NCBI GenBank assembly: GCA_021805955.1
Contig: JAJZDO010000236.1
Span: 1-9,078 of the forward strand
Length of the DNA: 9,078 bases
Direction of reading: 5' to 3'
DNA from: Acidobacteriota bacterium
Lineage (GTDB): Bacteria; Acidobacteriota; Terriglobia; Terriglobales; Acidobacteriaceae
Shown here: positions 1 through 7,307 of the stretch, one piece after another
How positions within the stretch are numbered: the stretch's first letter is position 1
Layout of the letters: each line of letters begins with the position of its first letter
Notes under the pieces: model-generated
What the model was told of the DNA's origin: nothing
The model's database searches: none
The model's input: only the letters and a program-made list of their open reading frames with translations
Position numbers and translations under genes: made by a program

Positions 1-196
1 GGCGCAGTCCCACTCTGGCAGGCCCACGAGAGAAATCAGCGGCGGTAGGGTTCGACAAAGTCTGCATGATAAAGTTCAATCCGTTCTCCATTCACTTACT
101 TGCCGGGTTCGCGTTGGTTCCGGCCGTTCCACCTTCTAATCGTTCTGCGGGTTCGACGGTTTTATGGTGCACCTTCGTTCCACACATCGCGGGTTG

Positions 197-1135
197 CTAC
201 TTGCCGGGCATCGATGGAGCTGTGGCTGGCGTGGCCGGGGGCACTTCTCCGGCATCGCGAATGGCGCGATCCACAATGGTCCAAAGCATCGATTGCGAAA
301 GAGCGCCAGTGGCTCGTTCGCCGTTAACGAACAGGGTCGGAGTTCCATCGACTCCCAGCGCGTCGCCTTGCTGCATGGAAGCGCGAATGCCTGACTCATC
401 CTGTTTGGAGATACATGCCTGCAACTTCCCCATATCGACATTATCGCGCTTTCCCTCCGCCAGAGTCAGGTCATCGACTTTCTTAATGCTGGCGGCCAAA
501 TTCTCCTGGCCGTGTGCGCCGGAGATTGCATCACTTTGTTGGTGGAACGTATCGACCAGGTTCCAATATCCGGTGGGACTCTGGACCGCCAGGCAATTGA
601 CATCGACAGCGGCATGCATGGCCCAGGGATGGATTTGCACCAGAGGAAAGTCCAAATAGATGTAACGGACCAGGTCGCCGTAATGCTTTTCGGTGCCGGG
701 AAATAAGACCTCATGCATGCGCGCGCAAAACGGGCACTCCAGATCGTCGAAGTTGACGATGGTCACTTTTGCCTTGGGATTGCCGCGGATGGGGCGGCCC
801 AGTACGTTGATTTCGGAGCCGGGGGCCTTGGTCAGGTCAAATTTCTCCAGCCGCGCCAGCGTATTGTTGTCCTTCGAAATAAGGAACATTGTGGTTTTCT
901 TTTGGCCGCCGTTGCTGAAGGTGACGGGCAGCGTATCGAACCCACTGATGTCGCTCTTGCTGCGCTGACCCAACGTCACGGTGTAGTCGGGCGGAACATT
1001 GAATTGCGAACGGATCGTCAGTTTGATCTGCCGATCGAGTTTTGCCTGAAGGGCAACGCTGGCTGGCGTGGTCTGCGCTTTGCAGCCCATTCCGGCAACC
1101 AGGATGAAAATCACAAAAAAACGAGATATGCGCAA
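197..1135 (-). CDS. Secreted DsbA-like thiol-disulfide oxidoreductase (thioredoxin fold)
   Basis: This is a probable periplasmic disulfide oxidoreductase or isomerase of 312 residues from the chosen start. The redox motif CPFC is at about residues 134-137, in the context NFDDLECPFCARMH. The cis-proline loop GVDGTPTLFVNG has its Thr-Pro at about 265-266. A HPWAMHAA motif typical of DsbA-like thioredoxins lies between them. Residues 1-20 (RISRFFVIFILVAG) form a signal peptide. A Cys follows (GMGC), but the -3 residue is Gly, so a lipobox is doubtful. Residues about 25-115 form an N-terminal extension absent from short DsbA proteins. Two further Cys (about 181 and 241) could form a structural disulfide. 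The frame is open upstream to ATG codons at 1261 and 1291, but those starts would bury the signal peptide behind a low-complexity Pro/Arg stretch. TTG at 1135 has GGGG six bases upstream and an extended -10 element just before it. The gene lies 221 bp downstream of lptD on the same strand. The family is firm; the start and the oxidase or isomerase role are inferred. Confidence 0.85.
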   Translation of the reverse strand: MRISRFFVIFILVAGMGCKAQTTPASVALQAKLDRQIKLTIRSQFNVPPDYTVTLGQRSKSDISGFDTLPVTFSNGGQKKTTMFLISKDNNTLARLEKFDLTKAPGSEINVLGRPIRGNPKAKVTIVNFDDLECPFCARMHEVLFPGTEKHYGDLVRYIYLDFPLVQIHPWAMHAAVDVNCLAVQSPTGYWNLVDTFHQQSDAISGAHGQENLAASIKKVDDLTLAEGKRDNVDMGKLQACISKQDESGIRASMQQGDALGVDGTPTLFVNGERATGALSQSMLWTIVDRAIRDAGEVPPATPATAPSMPGK

Positions 1136-1165
1136 CGAGTTCCCCAGGCGATCAATGTATCTTTC

Positions 1166-1174
1166 ATTATCACA
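1166..1174 (-). promoter_or_regulatory. Candidate extended -10 promoter for the DsbA-like gene
   Basis: Read on the minus strand the bases are TGTGATAAT, a TGn extended -10 followed by GATAAT, which matches five of six positions of TATAAT. No good -35 lies 16-18 bases upstream, which extended -10 promoters can tolerate. Transcription would begin near 1159, about 24 bases before the TTG at 1135 and downstream of both ATG candidates (1261, 1291). It therefore supports the shorter protein. This is a pattern match only. Confidence 0.4.
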
Positions 1175-1356
1175 CGCAGAGCTACGTTGCCGCTGTGGCG
1201 GCCGCACAGGGGGAGTCGCGGGAGGCACAGCGGCAAAGACATGGAGCGATCGCCGGAACATTAGACCGTTCAGAATGACTCGCTCCCACAATCGACTACG
1301 CCAACTGCGAATCTGCTAGAGCGGACAGCCAGGTTTTGGGTGATGAGGTATTTGCG

Positions 1357-3999
1357 TTAGAAGAGGCGCTCGGCGCGCACCAGGCTGCCGACCGCGGCGA
1401 CGCCCGACAGAGACAGGTTGAAGGTTTCCGATGTCTCATTGCGAGCCGCCCCCAGCGAGAATTGCTGGAATTCGACGGTAAGGCCGCAACAATTCCGGTT
1501 ATACGTCACCTGCAGGCCTGCATACATGAGCGCACGTCCCTCCAGTTGGAAGTTGGTTTTCGCCGCCGCACTCAATCCCGGCTTGGTGATGGCCCCATAT
1601 CCGAGCAGAAGCTGCATCTGGTTGTAATTGACGACATTGGGCGGTTGGCTGGGGGGCATGGGAGTTTCGCCGACCGCATTCAGCAGAGAGTGGCCAAGTC
1701 CTGAAAAGAAATTGCCGTGGTGATAGTCGGCGTAGACATCGCTGGCGGCCCATCGGCCCGCTTTCGTATCGTAGTCGGCATCCCATGCCAGATCCGTGGT
1801 ATAGCTGGGGTCGATTCTCAGTCTGGAGACGACTGGGGAGAGGTCGCGTGGGGCGGTGATATAGGAGATGCCGCTGAGATCGAGCGTCGTCGAGAAGATG
1901 TTCCGGCGTCCGGGAATGACGGCGTTGCCAAAGGTGGGATCGACAAAATATTTCTGTCCGATAAACCAGGATGCCCACTGGCGCGGAACTCCCGCGCAGT
2001 CTCGATTGTCCGGCTGCAGTTGTTCGGCTGCGGGGAGAGGCTGGTCGCATGGTTTGGGATGTAGCCGCTTGAGGAAAAGCCTCTGCGTCACGCCATATTC
2101 CACTTCATTGGTGTCGCTGTAGACGTCTGTGACATCGAAGCGCGGAATGTTGTTGAAGTGGTGAATACCCGTCACGTAGCGATAATTGAATTCCGGTTCG
2201 ATGGTATGGCGCAGGGCGACTCCAAAATGATTCGCCAGATACGGACCGTCGAAGTCACGCTCCAATACGGGAGGCAGGATCTGGAGGTCGGCTTCCATGG
2301 CGGCGCGATTGATGCTGGCGTTTTTGGCGATTGGGACGGCATCTTCGCCCGGCAATGCCGTTGCCGGCTGGTTGGGGGCTATGGAGGGTACGGGCCCCAG
2401 CAATTGACTATGCGAGTAGGTTGTCTCGCGCAGGCCCAACGTTGGGCGAAACGTCCATCCATCCGCGATCCAGGGCATGGTGACATGGGGGAACAGATCG
2501 AGGCGGCCGACGTGGTGGGCCTGATAATAGGGCTCAGAGCGCGCCAGAAATCCGAGCGATGCTTCGCCGCCAGCGAACGCCCCCGACCGGCCCAGATTGT
2601 GGTCCAGGGCGTCGAACTCGATCCGCGGCAGATGGAAGATGTGGACCTCATCCCCGGAGATGAGGCTGGCGTATTTCTCATAGCGATCAGCATCGAAGCT
2701 GCTGGCGAAGCCATTTTTTTCGTGGGTCAGAAAGGCCCACGACTTGACTTCGGAGGCGACCGCCAACGAATAGTTTTCGGCGAAGATCAGCCGGTAGATA
2801 TAGGAACTAAGATACTCCGCATTGGTGACCGCACGGGTATAAGGAGTCAAGTCATGGCGGGCAGTGATGATGGTGTCCTGGCCGCCCTGGTTGATATAGA
2901 GCGGAGCCAGGCCACGGTCCTCCAGTCCGTTATACAGTCCATGCACGAAAGTCTTGCCCATACCCTTGTAGCGGAACTCGGCGTTCTGCTCCCATCCGCG
3001 CAGGGAATAATACTGGAAGCCCACTACCAGGTCCGCGCTGCGATTGATGACCCAGTAATATTGCTCGCCAATCACCGTGCCTTTGATGACGGAGCCCACT
3101 TCCAGCGCGGGAATCAGGAAACCCGATTGCCGGCTGGAGGAATCCACGCCATGGGTGACATACGGCAGGTACAAGATGGGATATCCCAGGGCGCGGAAGT
3201 TGGCGTTCGCTGCCTTCGCGGTGCCATTGTCTACCATAATGTGGGGCGCGAAAATGCGCCAATCGGGCTTGGGCACGCGGCAGGAGGTCATGCTGCCACC
3301 GACCAACTCATAGCTATCCGGACCTTTTTTGATGAGTTCTTTGGCGGTGATCAGAAATGGATTCGTCGAGGTGTACAGGCCTTTGTTGCTGGACGGCGGA
3401 AGCCCAAACAGCCTGGGAACATACGCATTTGCCGGGGACGCCGCATGCAGCACGCCCACCGATCCGATCACATTATAGAAGTGGCCGGTCTGCTGGTTCA
3501 GATTCAGAGTGCCGTGATCGGCGGCAAAGTCTTCCTGATCGGGTCCGCCAGTTACTTGAAGGTGGCCGTCAGCATCGATGTCCCCGGTGGCGGTGTTGTA
3601 GTTGGCATGGTCGGCGAGGATCACGTAATCCTGATAGTCGATTTCCACCCCGCCTCGTAAATCGTAGGTATCGCCGCGGCGTTCCTGACGGCGCGCATGG
3701 ATGGTGACCGGGACGCCGGCGGACGGCGCGGGAATCGGCTCGGCAATCGGCAGATTTTCAGTCGCAGGTTGTGGCGCATCTGGAAGCGCGGAATCCGAGG
3801 AAGGTGCTGTAGCCGATGCGGTTGCAACTGAGTTCTGGCTGGAAGCCGGTGGTGCGCTCGCCTGCATTTTCGCAGTGAGAAGAAGGACCGGATGGGTTCC
3901 CGAATGACCGCGCGGAAGCCGCATGATCGATGTCTGCGCATTCATTCGCACATGACAAAACGCGAGCAGCATGGTACAGATACAAGCACGGGTTCTCAT
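1357..3999 (-). CDS. lptD: LPS-assembly protein LptD (outer-membrane barrel)
   Basis: LptD is the outer-membrane barrel that, with the lipoprotein LptE, inserts lipopolysaccharide into the outer leaflet. From ATG at 3999 it has 880 residues. A signal peptide occupies about 1-22 (MRTRACICTMLLAFCHVRMN). A Pro/Ala/Ser-rich linker follows to about 95. An OstA/LptA-type beta-jellyroll spans about 97-185 (VTIHARRQERRGDTYDLRGG). The barrel occupies the rest, with the family signature HTIEPEFNYRYV at about 598-609 and a terminal Phe (AERLF) as expected of BAM substrates. Cys240 (TSCRVPKPDW) and Cys837-Cys838 (NCCGLTVEF) match the positions of E. coli Cys173 and Cys724/725; no Cys equivalent to Cys31 follows the signal peptide. 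Cys651 and Cys668 may form an extra loop disulfide. The frame is open to 4218, but that extension has no signal peptide; ATG at 3924 is a second possible start. The ribosome site before 3999 is weak. It is divergent from the RDD gene and precedes the DsbA-like gene. Confidence 0.93.
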   Translation of the reverse strand: MRTRACICTMLLAFCHVRMNAQTSIMRLPRGHSGTHPVLLLTAKMQASAPPASSQNSVATASATAPSSDSALPDAPQPATENLPIAEPIPAPSAGVPVTIHARRQERRGDTYDLRGGVEIDYQDYVILADHANYNTATGDIDADGHLQVTGGPDQEDFAADHGTLNLNQQTGHFYNVIGSVGVLHAASPANAYVPRLFGLPPSSNKGLYTSTNPFLITAKELIKKGPDSYELVGGSMTSCRVPKPDWRIFAPHIMVDNGTAKAANANFRALGYPILYLPYVTHGVDSSSRQSGFLIPALEVGSVIKGTVIGEQYYWVINRSADLVVGFQYYSLRGWEQNAEFRYKGMGKTFVHGLYNGLEDRGLAPLYINQGGQDTIITARHDLTPYTRAVTNAEYLSSYIYRLIFAENYSLAVASEVKSWAFLTHEKNGFASSFDADRYEKYASLISGDEVHIFHLPRIEFDALDHNLGRSGAFAGGEASLGFLARSEPYYQAHHVGRLDLFPHVTMPWIADGWTFRPTLGLRETTYSHSQLLGPVPSIAPNQPATALPGEDAVPIAKNASINRAAMEADLQILPPVLERDFDGPYLANHFGVALRHTIEPEFNYRYVTGIHHFNNIPRFDVTDVYSDTNEVEYGVTQRLFLKRLHPKPCDQPLPAAEQLQPDNRDCAGVPRQWASWFIGQKYFVDPTFGNAVIPGRRNIFSTTLDLSGISYITAPRDLSPVVSRLRIDPSYTTDLAWDADYDTKAGRWAASDVYADYHHGNFFSGLGHSLLNAVGETPMPPSQPPNVVNYNQMQLLLGYGAITKPGLSAAAKTNFQLEGRALMYAGLQVTYNRNCCGLTVEFQQFSLGAARNETSETFNLSLSGVAAVGSLVRAERLF

Positions 4000-4305
4000 T
4001 GGCCGGAACACTTTCAGTGTAAACGTTCCTGCCCCGGGCAAAGTTTTGGTCGTTAGTTTTCCGATCCGCCGCTCTGGTATTAAGACAATTTTGGCGACGA
4101 CGCTTTCGTGCTGCACGCAGCGCGCCCAACTTTGTTGGATCTCTCCGCGATTCTTCCTTCCCAAGCCGATTTGAAAAGCGTTTTTGAGATGAGACGGAAC
4201 TGAGTGCTTCCGTTGCATTCCAGTTTGGCAGGCAGCAAATTTCAGGGGACAAATTTTTTTGTGGAAATTGCACTAATAATAGGGCTATAAAATAGGAGAA
4301 CGAGG
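4000..4305. other. Divergent intergenic region between lptD and the RDD gene
   Basis: These 306 bases separate two genes transcribed outward and must hold promoters for both. The side next to the RDD gene is AT-rich (about 4251-4293), with AATAAT at 4275-4280 and TATAAA at 4286-4291 as possible -10 elements; neither has a convincing -35. The side next to lptD carries a nested inverted repeat at 4005-4029. I see no ORF with a good ribosome site and no recognised riboswitch here. Confidence 0.5.
4005..4029. repeat. Small nested inverted repeat in the lptD leader
   Basis: ACACT (4008-4012) and AGTGT (4016-4020) flank a TTC spacer, and an outer GGAAC (4005-4009) pairs with GTTCC (4025-4029). It ends six bases before the lptD ATG when read on the minus strand. 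It could be an operator or a leader hairpin that affects lptD translation, but the arms are short enough to arise by chance. Confidence 0.25.
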
Positions 4306-5919
4306 GTGAGTACAGCATTGTCCGCGACACAGTCCCCACTAGTCCCCCAGCAGCCACTGCTGAGCGGCGATTGGAAACAGGAGATTACGGAGCGTCTCGA
4401 TCGGTATCGAGCGCACCGCCCGCAAACAGCGGTTCAGCCCCCGTCGCCGACCCGCGCACCTGTCGATTCTCGAGCGACGAAAATCGCTCGTGCGGTTGCA
4501 TCGCGGTACGCAGCCGCGCCAACGTACAGTGAATTGTTAGCTGCCGAGGTAGCGCGTGCCGAGGCGTTGGCGGCAGAGAAGCGCGCGCAGCAAGCCGCGG
4601 AAGCTGCCGCACTTGAGACTACCGGCAATTTATTTCAGGACGTCAATTCAAATTCAGACGATAGCGCTCAGCCCTCCTCCAAAAATTCAGCGGAGACCTC
4701 GATCTCCTTGAGTCGTCCGGCCGATGGGGAGCAGGCGTTTCTTCAGCGGTATGGTTCCGCCATCGTTACCCAGTCCATGGCGCCGGGAACCCCTGTGATG
4801 CCGCAGTTTGCCGCGCGTACCCGAGAGATGCGCCTGCACCAGGCCGAGCCGGAACCAGAGCCGTCGCTCGAAGATCTTCTGGCTTCGTCGCTGATTGAAC
4901 CCCGAGCCATGCTGCCGTCGAAACTGATTGAGTTTCCGCGCGAACTGGTCTCTTCCCGCCGGGCTCGACCCCATCTGCCGGAGGACCCCACCCGCGACCA
5001 GACGCCCTCATCTCAGGACGAGCAGCCTACGCAACTGAGAATCTTTGAGGTGCAGCCGGAAGTTGAGGTCCAGCCGGAAATCGAAGCCGCGATGCAATCG
5101 ACGTTGGAACCGATTACGGAACAAGCCGCGAGAGAGCAACGAAAAGCGATCGAAGAATTCGTAGCGGGTGTGCAGCGGAGCGTGGTTGAAGCCGCAAAGT
5201 ATGAAATCGCAGCGAAAGCCGCGCCGAGTTCTGTTGCGAAGCAGACCGCAGGGCCCACGACACGCGAATATGTCAACGAGGGCTGTACACAACGTTTTCC
5301 GGCATCCGGGATGGAAGCTCGTTCCGCGACGACTCCCTCGAACATCAATGCGGACGTTTGCAAGTCGGCGCGTTCGATCAGTTCCGCTTCCAGCGCGCCG
5401 GCCGCAAACAATTTTCGCGGACTGGAATGGGCCTCGATCTCGCTCGACAAGGAACCCGCAGCGTACAGCCGGCGAGCGCAGTCCACAGTTGCAGAATATG
5501 TGCCGTTCATGGTCGATCCGGCTTCGATCGATCGCCGCGTGATGGCCTTTGCTGTGGACTTTGCCGCCGTGACGGCCAGCTTCCTCGGATTTCTCGCGGT
5601 CTTTGTTGCATCCACTCCGCACTTGCCCACGGGGCTGACCGCCGTAGCATTGGCGGGCGTGGTGTATGTCGCGCTGTGGGTGCTGTACCAGATGCTGTTC
5701 TTCTCGTTGAGCGGCGCCACGGCCGGGATGTTGTATGCGCACATTGCGCTCTGCACCTTTGACGACCAGAACCCGACCCGCTCCGCGCTGCAACGTCGCC
5801 TGGCTGCGTGGTGGGTTTCCCTGCTGCCGCTGGGAATTGGGTTCCTGTGGTGCTTTGTCGACGAAGACAATCTCTGCTGGCACGACCGCATTACCCGCAC
5901 CTACCAGCGCGAATACTGA
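4306..5919 (+). CDS. RDD-domain membrane protein with long disordered N-terminus
   Basis: This is a 537-residue protein of unknown function. The GTG start has AGGAGA (4294-4299) six bases upstream, a strong ribosome site. Residues 1-400 are rich in Ala, Glu, Ser and Pro, have no signal peptide and are probably cytoplasmic and largely disordered. They contain short patterns that look conserved rather than random: WKQEITERLDRYRAHR near 23-38, a helical Ala/Glu segment at about 76-104, KLIEFPR at 206-212 and LRIFEVQPE at 244-252. Residues about 403-535 form an RDD domain: IDRRVMAFAVDF (Arg410/411, Asp418), membrane segments near 412-436, 443-466 and 499-517, the loop SGATAGMLYAHIAL, and the closing WHDRITRTY with Asp526. 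RDD proteins are small membrane proteins, some proposed to be transporters; no substrate can be inferred here. The gene is divergent from lptD and is followed by a 220-bp spacer, so it is probably monocistronic. Confidence 0.88.
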   Translation: MSTALSATQSPLVPQQPLLSGDWKQEITERLDRYRAHRPQTAVQPPSPTRAPVDSRATKIARAVASRYAAAPTYSELLAAEVARAEALAAEKRAQQAAEAAALETTGNLFQDVNSNSDDSAQPSSKNSAETSISLSRPADGEQAFLQRYGSAIVTQSMAPGTPVMPQFAARTREMRLHQAEPEPEPSLEDLLASSLIEPRAMLPSKLIEFPRELVSSRRARPHLPEDPTRDQTPSSQDEQPTQLRIFEVQPEVEVQPEIEAAMQSTLEPITEQAAREQRKAIEEFVAGVQRSVVEAAKYEIAAKAAPSSVAKQTAGPTTREYVNEGCTQRFPASGMEARSATTPSNINADVCKSARSISSASSAPAANNFRGLEWASISLDKEPAAYSRRAQSTVAEYVPFMVDPASIDRRVMAFAVDFAAVTASFLGFLAVFVASTPHLPTGLTAVALAGVVYVALWVLYQMLFFSLSGATAGMLYAHIALCTFDDQNPTRSALQRRLAAWWVSLLPLGIGFLWCFVDEDNLCWHDRITRTYQREY

Positions 5920-6139
5920 CGCATTCCTTTTCCCTGAAAGAAGTTCCGCCAGATACACGCGCAGCGGTAACCGCACCCGCATCCCAAGCGAATTTTTTCC
6001 GCAACAATTCCGTGTGGAATGCGTCCATACCGAAACAAGGCCAGACATCGCACGACTTGCGGCCTGGAAAAGCGTTCCTTTGCAGGCAAAGCAGTTATGC
6101 GGGGAGCGAATATTAGGACGACGGGAGAAGAATTAGGTC

Positions 6140-7051
6140 ATGCTCGTTTTTGGTTCATTGCGAAAGATATTGCTTGCGCTGGCAATCGTTGCGATGCCAG
6201 CCTCCTCGTTTGCCGGGGTGTTTGTTTCGGTGGCCATCGCGCCGCCTGCTCTGCCGGTTTATACGCAGCCAGTGTGCCCGGGAGCCGGGTACTTGTGGAC
6301 ACCGGGCTACTGGGCATACGGCCCTGCCGGGTATTATTGGGTCCCCGGTGTATGGGTGCATCCGCCAAGAGTGGGTTTGCTGTGGACGCCGGGATACTGG
6401 GGCTTTGCCGGAGGCTTGTATGTGTGGCACGTTGGCTACTGGGGCCCTCATGTCGGCTTCTATGGCGGCGTGAACTATGGTTTTGGTTACGGCGGGATCG
6501 GTTTTGCCGGCGGCTACTGGCGCGGCGGCAACTTCTTCTATAACCGCTCTGTGATGAATGTGAATACGACAATCATCCACAATACGTACAACAGGACAGT
6601 GATCAACAATACGGTGGTCAATAACCGCGTCAGCTACAACGGCGGCGAGGGCGGTATTCATGCGGCTCCGACGCGCGCGGAAATGCAGGCGGCTCGCGAG
6701 CAGCACTTCCAGCCGACGGCCAACCAGATGGCACATGAGCAGAGGGCCAGCATGGACAGGTCGCAATTTTACTCCGCCAATCATGGGAATCCAGCCATAG
6801 CGGCAAGGGACACGGTGAATGGCCGCGCCTACAATCAGCAGGGAAGAATTGCTCAAGGGCTTCGGACCGGACAACTCAATTCCCGTCAAGCGGCAAGGGA
6901 CTTGAATCGCCAACAGAACATCCATCGCTCCGTTGTGGCGGACCGTCGCGCAAACGGCGGCAGGCTTACATGGCGCCAGCGGCAAAATATCAACCGGCGG
7001 CAGAACTATGCCAGTCGACAAATCTACCGCCAGAGACAGAGACGCAGATAA
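6140..7051 (+). CDS. Secreted YXWGXW-repeat protein with basic C-terminal repeat domain
   Basis: This is a 303-residue exported protein of unknown function. ATG at 6140 is preceded by GGGAGAAG (6123-6130). A signal peptide covers about 1-26 (LLALAIVAMPASSFAG). Four copies of an aromatic repeat follow at about 14-residue spacing: YLWTPGYW (51-58), YYWVPGVW (65-72), LLWTPGYW (80-87) and YVWHVGYW (94-101). This is the YXWGXW-type repeat of secreted proteins. A Gly/Tyr-rich tract runs to about 130, then an Asn/Thr/Val-rich stretch (about 138-166), a polar linker, and a Gln/Arg-rich basic domain at about 235-300. That last domain has a visible two-fold repeat: GQLNSRQ...LNRQQN (244-260) and GRLTWRQ...INRRQN (274-289), followed by SRQIY. 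It resembles the C-terminus of many uncharacterised secreted bacterial proteins. An envelope-surface or matrix-binding role is only a guess. A probable terminator lies about 85 bp downstream. Confidence 0.88.
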   Translation: MLVFGSLRKILLALAIVAMPASSFAGVFVSVAIAPPALPVYTQPVCPGAGYLWTPGYWAYGPAGYYWVPGVWVHPPRVGLLWTPGYWGFAGGLYVWHVGYWGPHVGFYGGVNYGFGYGGIGFAGGYWRGGNFFYNRSVMNVNTTIIHNTYNRTVINNTVVNNRVSYNGGEGGIHAAPTRAEMQAAREQHFQPTANQMAHEQRASMDRSQFYSANHGNPAIAARDTVNGRAYNQQGRIAQGLRTGQLNSRQAARDLNRQQNIHRSVVADRRANGGRLTWRQRQNINRRQNYASRQIYRQRQRRR

Positions 7052-7135
7052 TCCCAGCGCAGCAGAAGCTCTTCTGCCAATTCAATCGGAGGAGACATGG
7101 CTGGTGAGACTTTCCGCCGGCCGTGTCTCTGCTCA

Positions 7136-7173
7136 GCTTTTTGCGCGGCCTTCGGTCGCAAGAGCAATTTTTT
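7136..7173 (+). terminator. Probable Rho-independent terminator after the YXWGXW gene
   Basis: GCTTTTTGCG (7136-7145) pairs with CGCAAGAGC (7157-7165), allowing one bulged T and one G-T pair. An inner GCC/GGT step closes a TTC loop. The hairpin is followed after two bases by six T residues (7168-7173). It lies 85 bp past the stop of the gene ending at 7051 and would insulate it from the hydrolase gene. The geometry is imperfect, so this is probable only. Confidence 0.45.
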
Positions 7174-7184
7174 GGGTGAAGAAA

Positions 7185-7224
7185 CATCGCACCACGCCGG
7201 GAGGACCGTCTGCGTGGCGCGATG
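7185..7224. repeat. Strong hairpin in the leader of the SGNH hydrolase gene
   Basis: CATCGCACCACGC (7185-7197) and GCGTGGCGCGATG (7212-7224) pair over 13 positions with a single A-C mismatch. The 14-base loop contains a further CGG/CCG step (7198-7200 with 7206-7208). No T run follows, so it is not a standard terminator on the plus strand. If transcribed it would fold stably, about 85 bases upstream of the hydrolase start. It could be a leader structure, a processing site or part of a small RNA. Confidence 0.45.
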
Positions 7225-7307
7225 GAAACTGGAAAGAGGCCCGGAAATTTCGCCAATCCGGCATGGTTGCTGATACATTTTCTCTGACAGATATTTGAGG
7301 AGAACTC

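Noticed and set aside
48..157. GGGTTCGAC occurring twice (48-56, 149-157), resembling a tRNA T-loop
   Set aside because: No flanking bases form a T-stem or acceptor stem on either strand, so there is no tRNA here.
66..659. 197-codon open frame on the plus strand
   Set aside because: It is mostly antisense to the DsbA-like gene, and its start has no ribosome site.
2158..3660. 500-codon open frame on the plus strand
   Set aside because: It lies wholly antisense to lptD, whose family signatures are clear. Its product shows no domain, signal peptide or good ribosome site; long antisense frames are common in GC-rich genes.
5918..6025. 10-bp perfect inverted repeat GACGCATTCC / GGAATGCGTC around an 88-bp spacer
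   Set aside because: A repeat of this length and spacing is expected about once by chance in a window of this size, and one arm overlaps the RDD stop codon.
5008..6048. 346-codon open frame on the minus strand
   Set aside because: It is antisense to the RDD gene, has Arg/Gly-rich shadow composition and no family features.
7062..7077. Hairpin GCAGAAG / CTTCTGC just after the YXWGXW gene stop
   Set aside because: It has a two-base loop and no T run. The later hairpin at 7136-7173 is a better terminator candidate.
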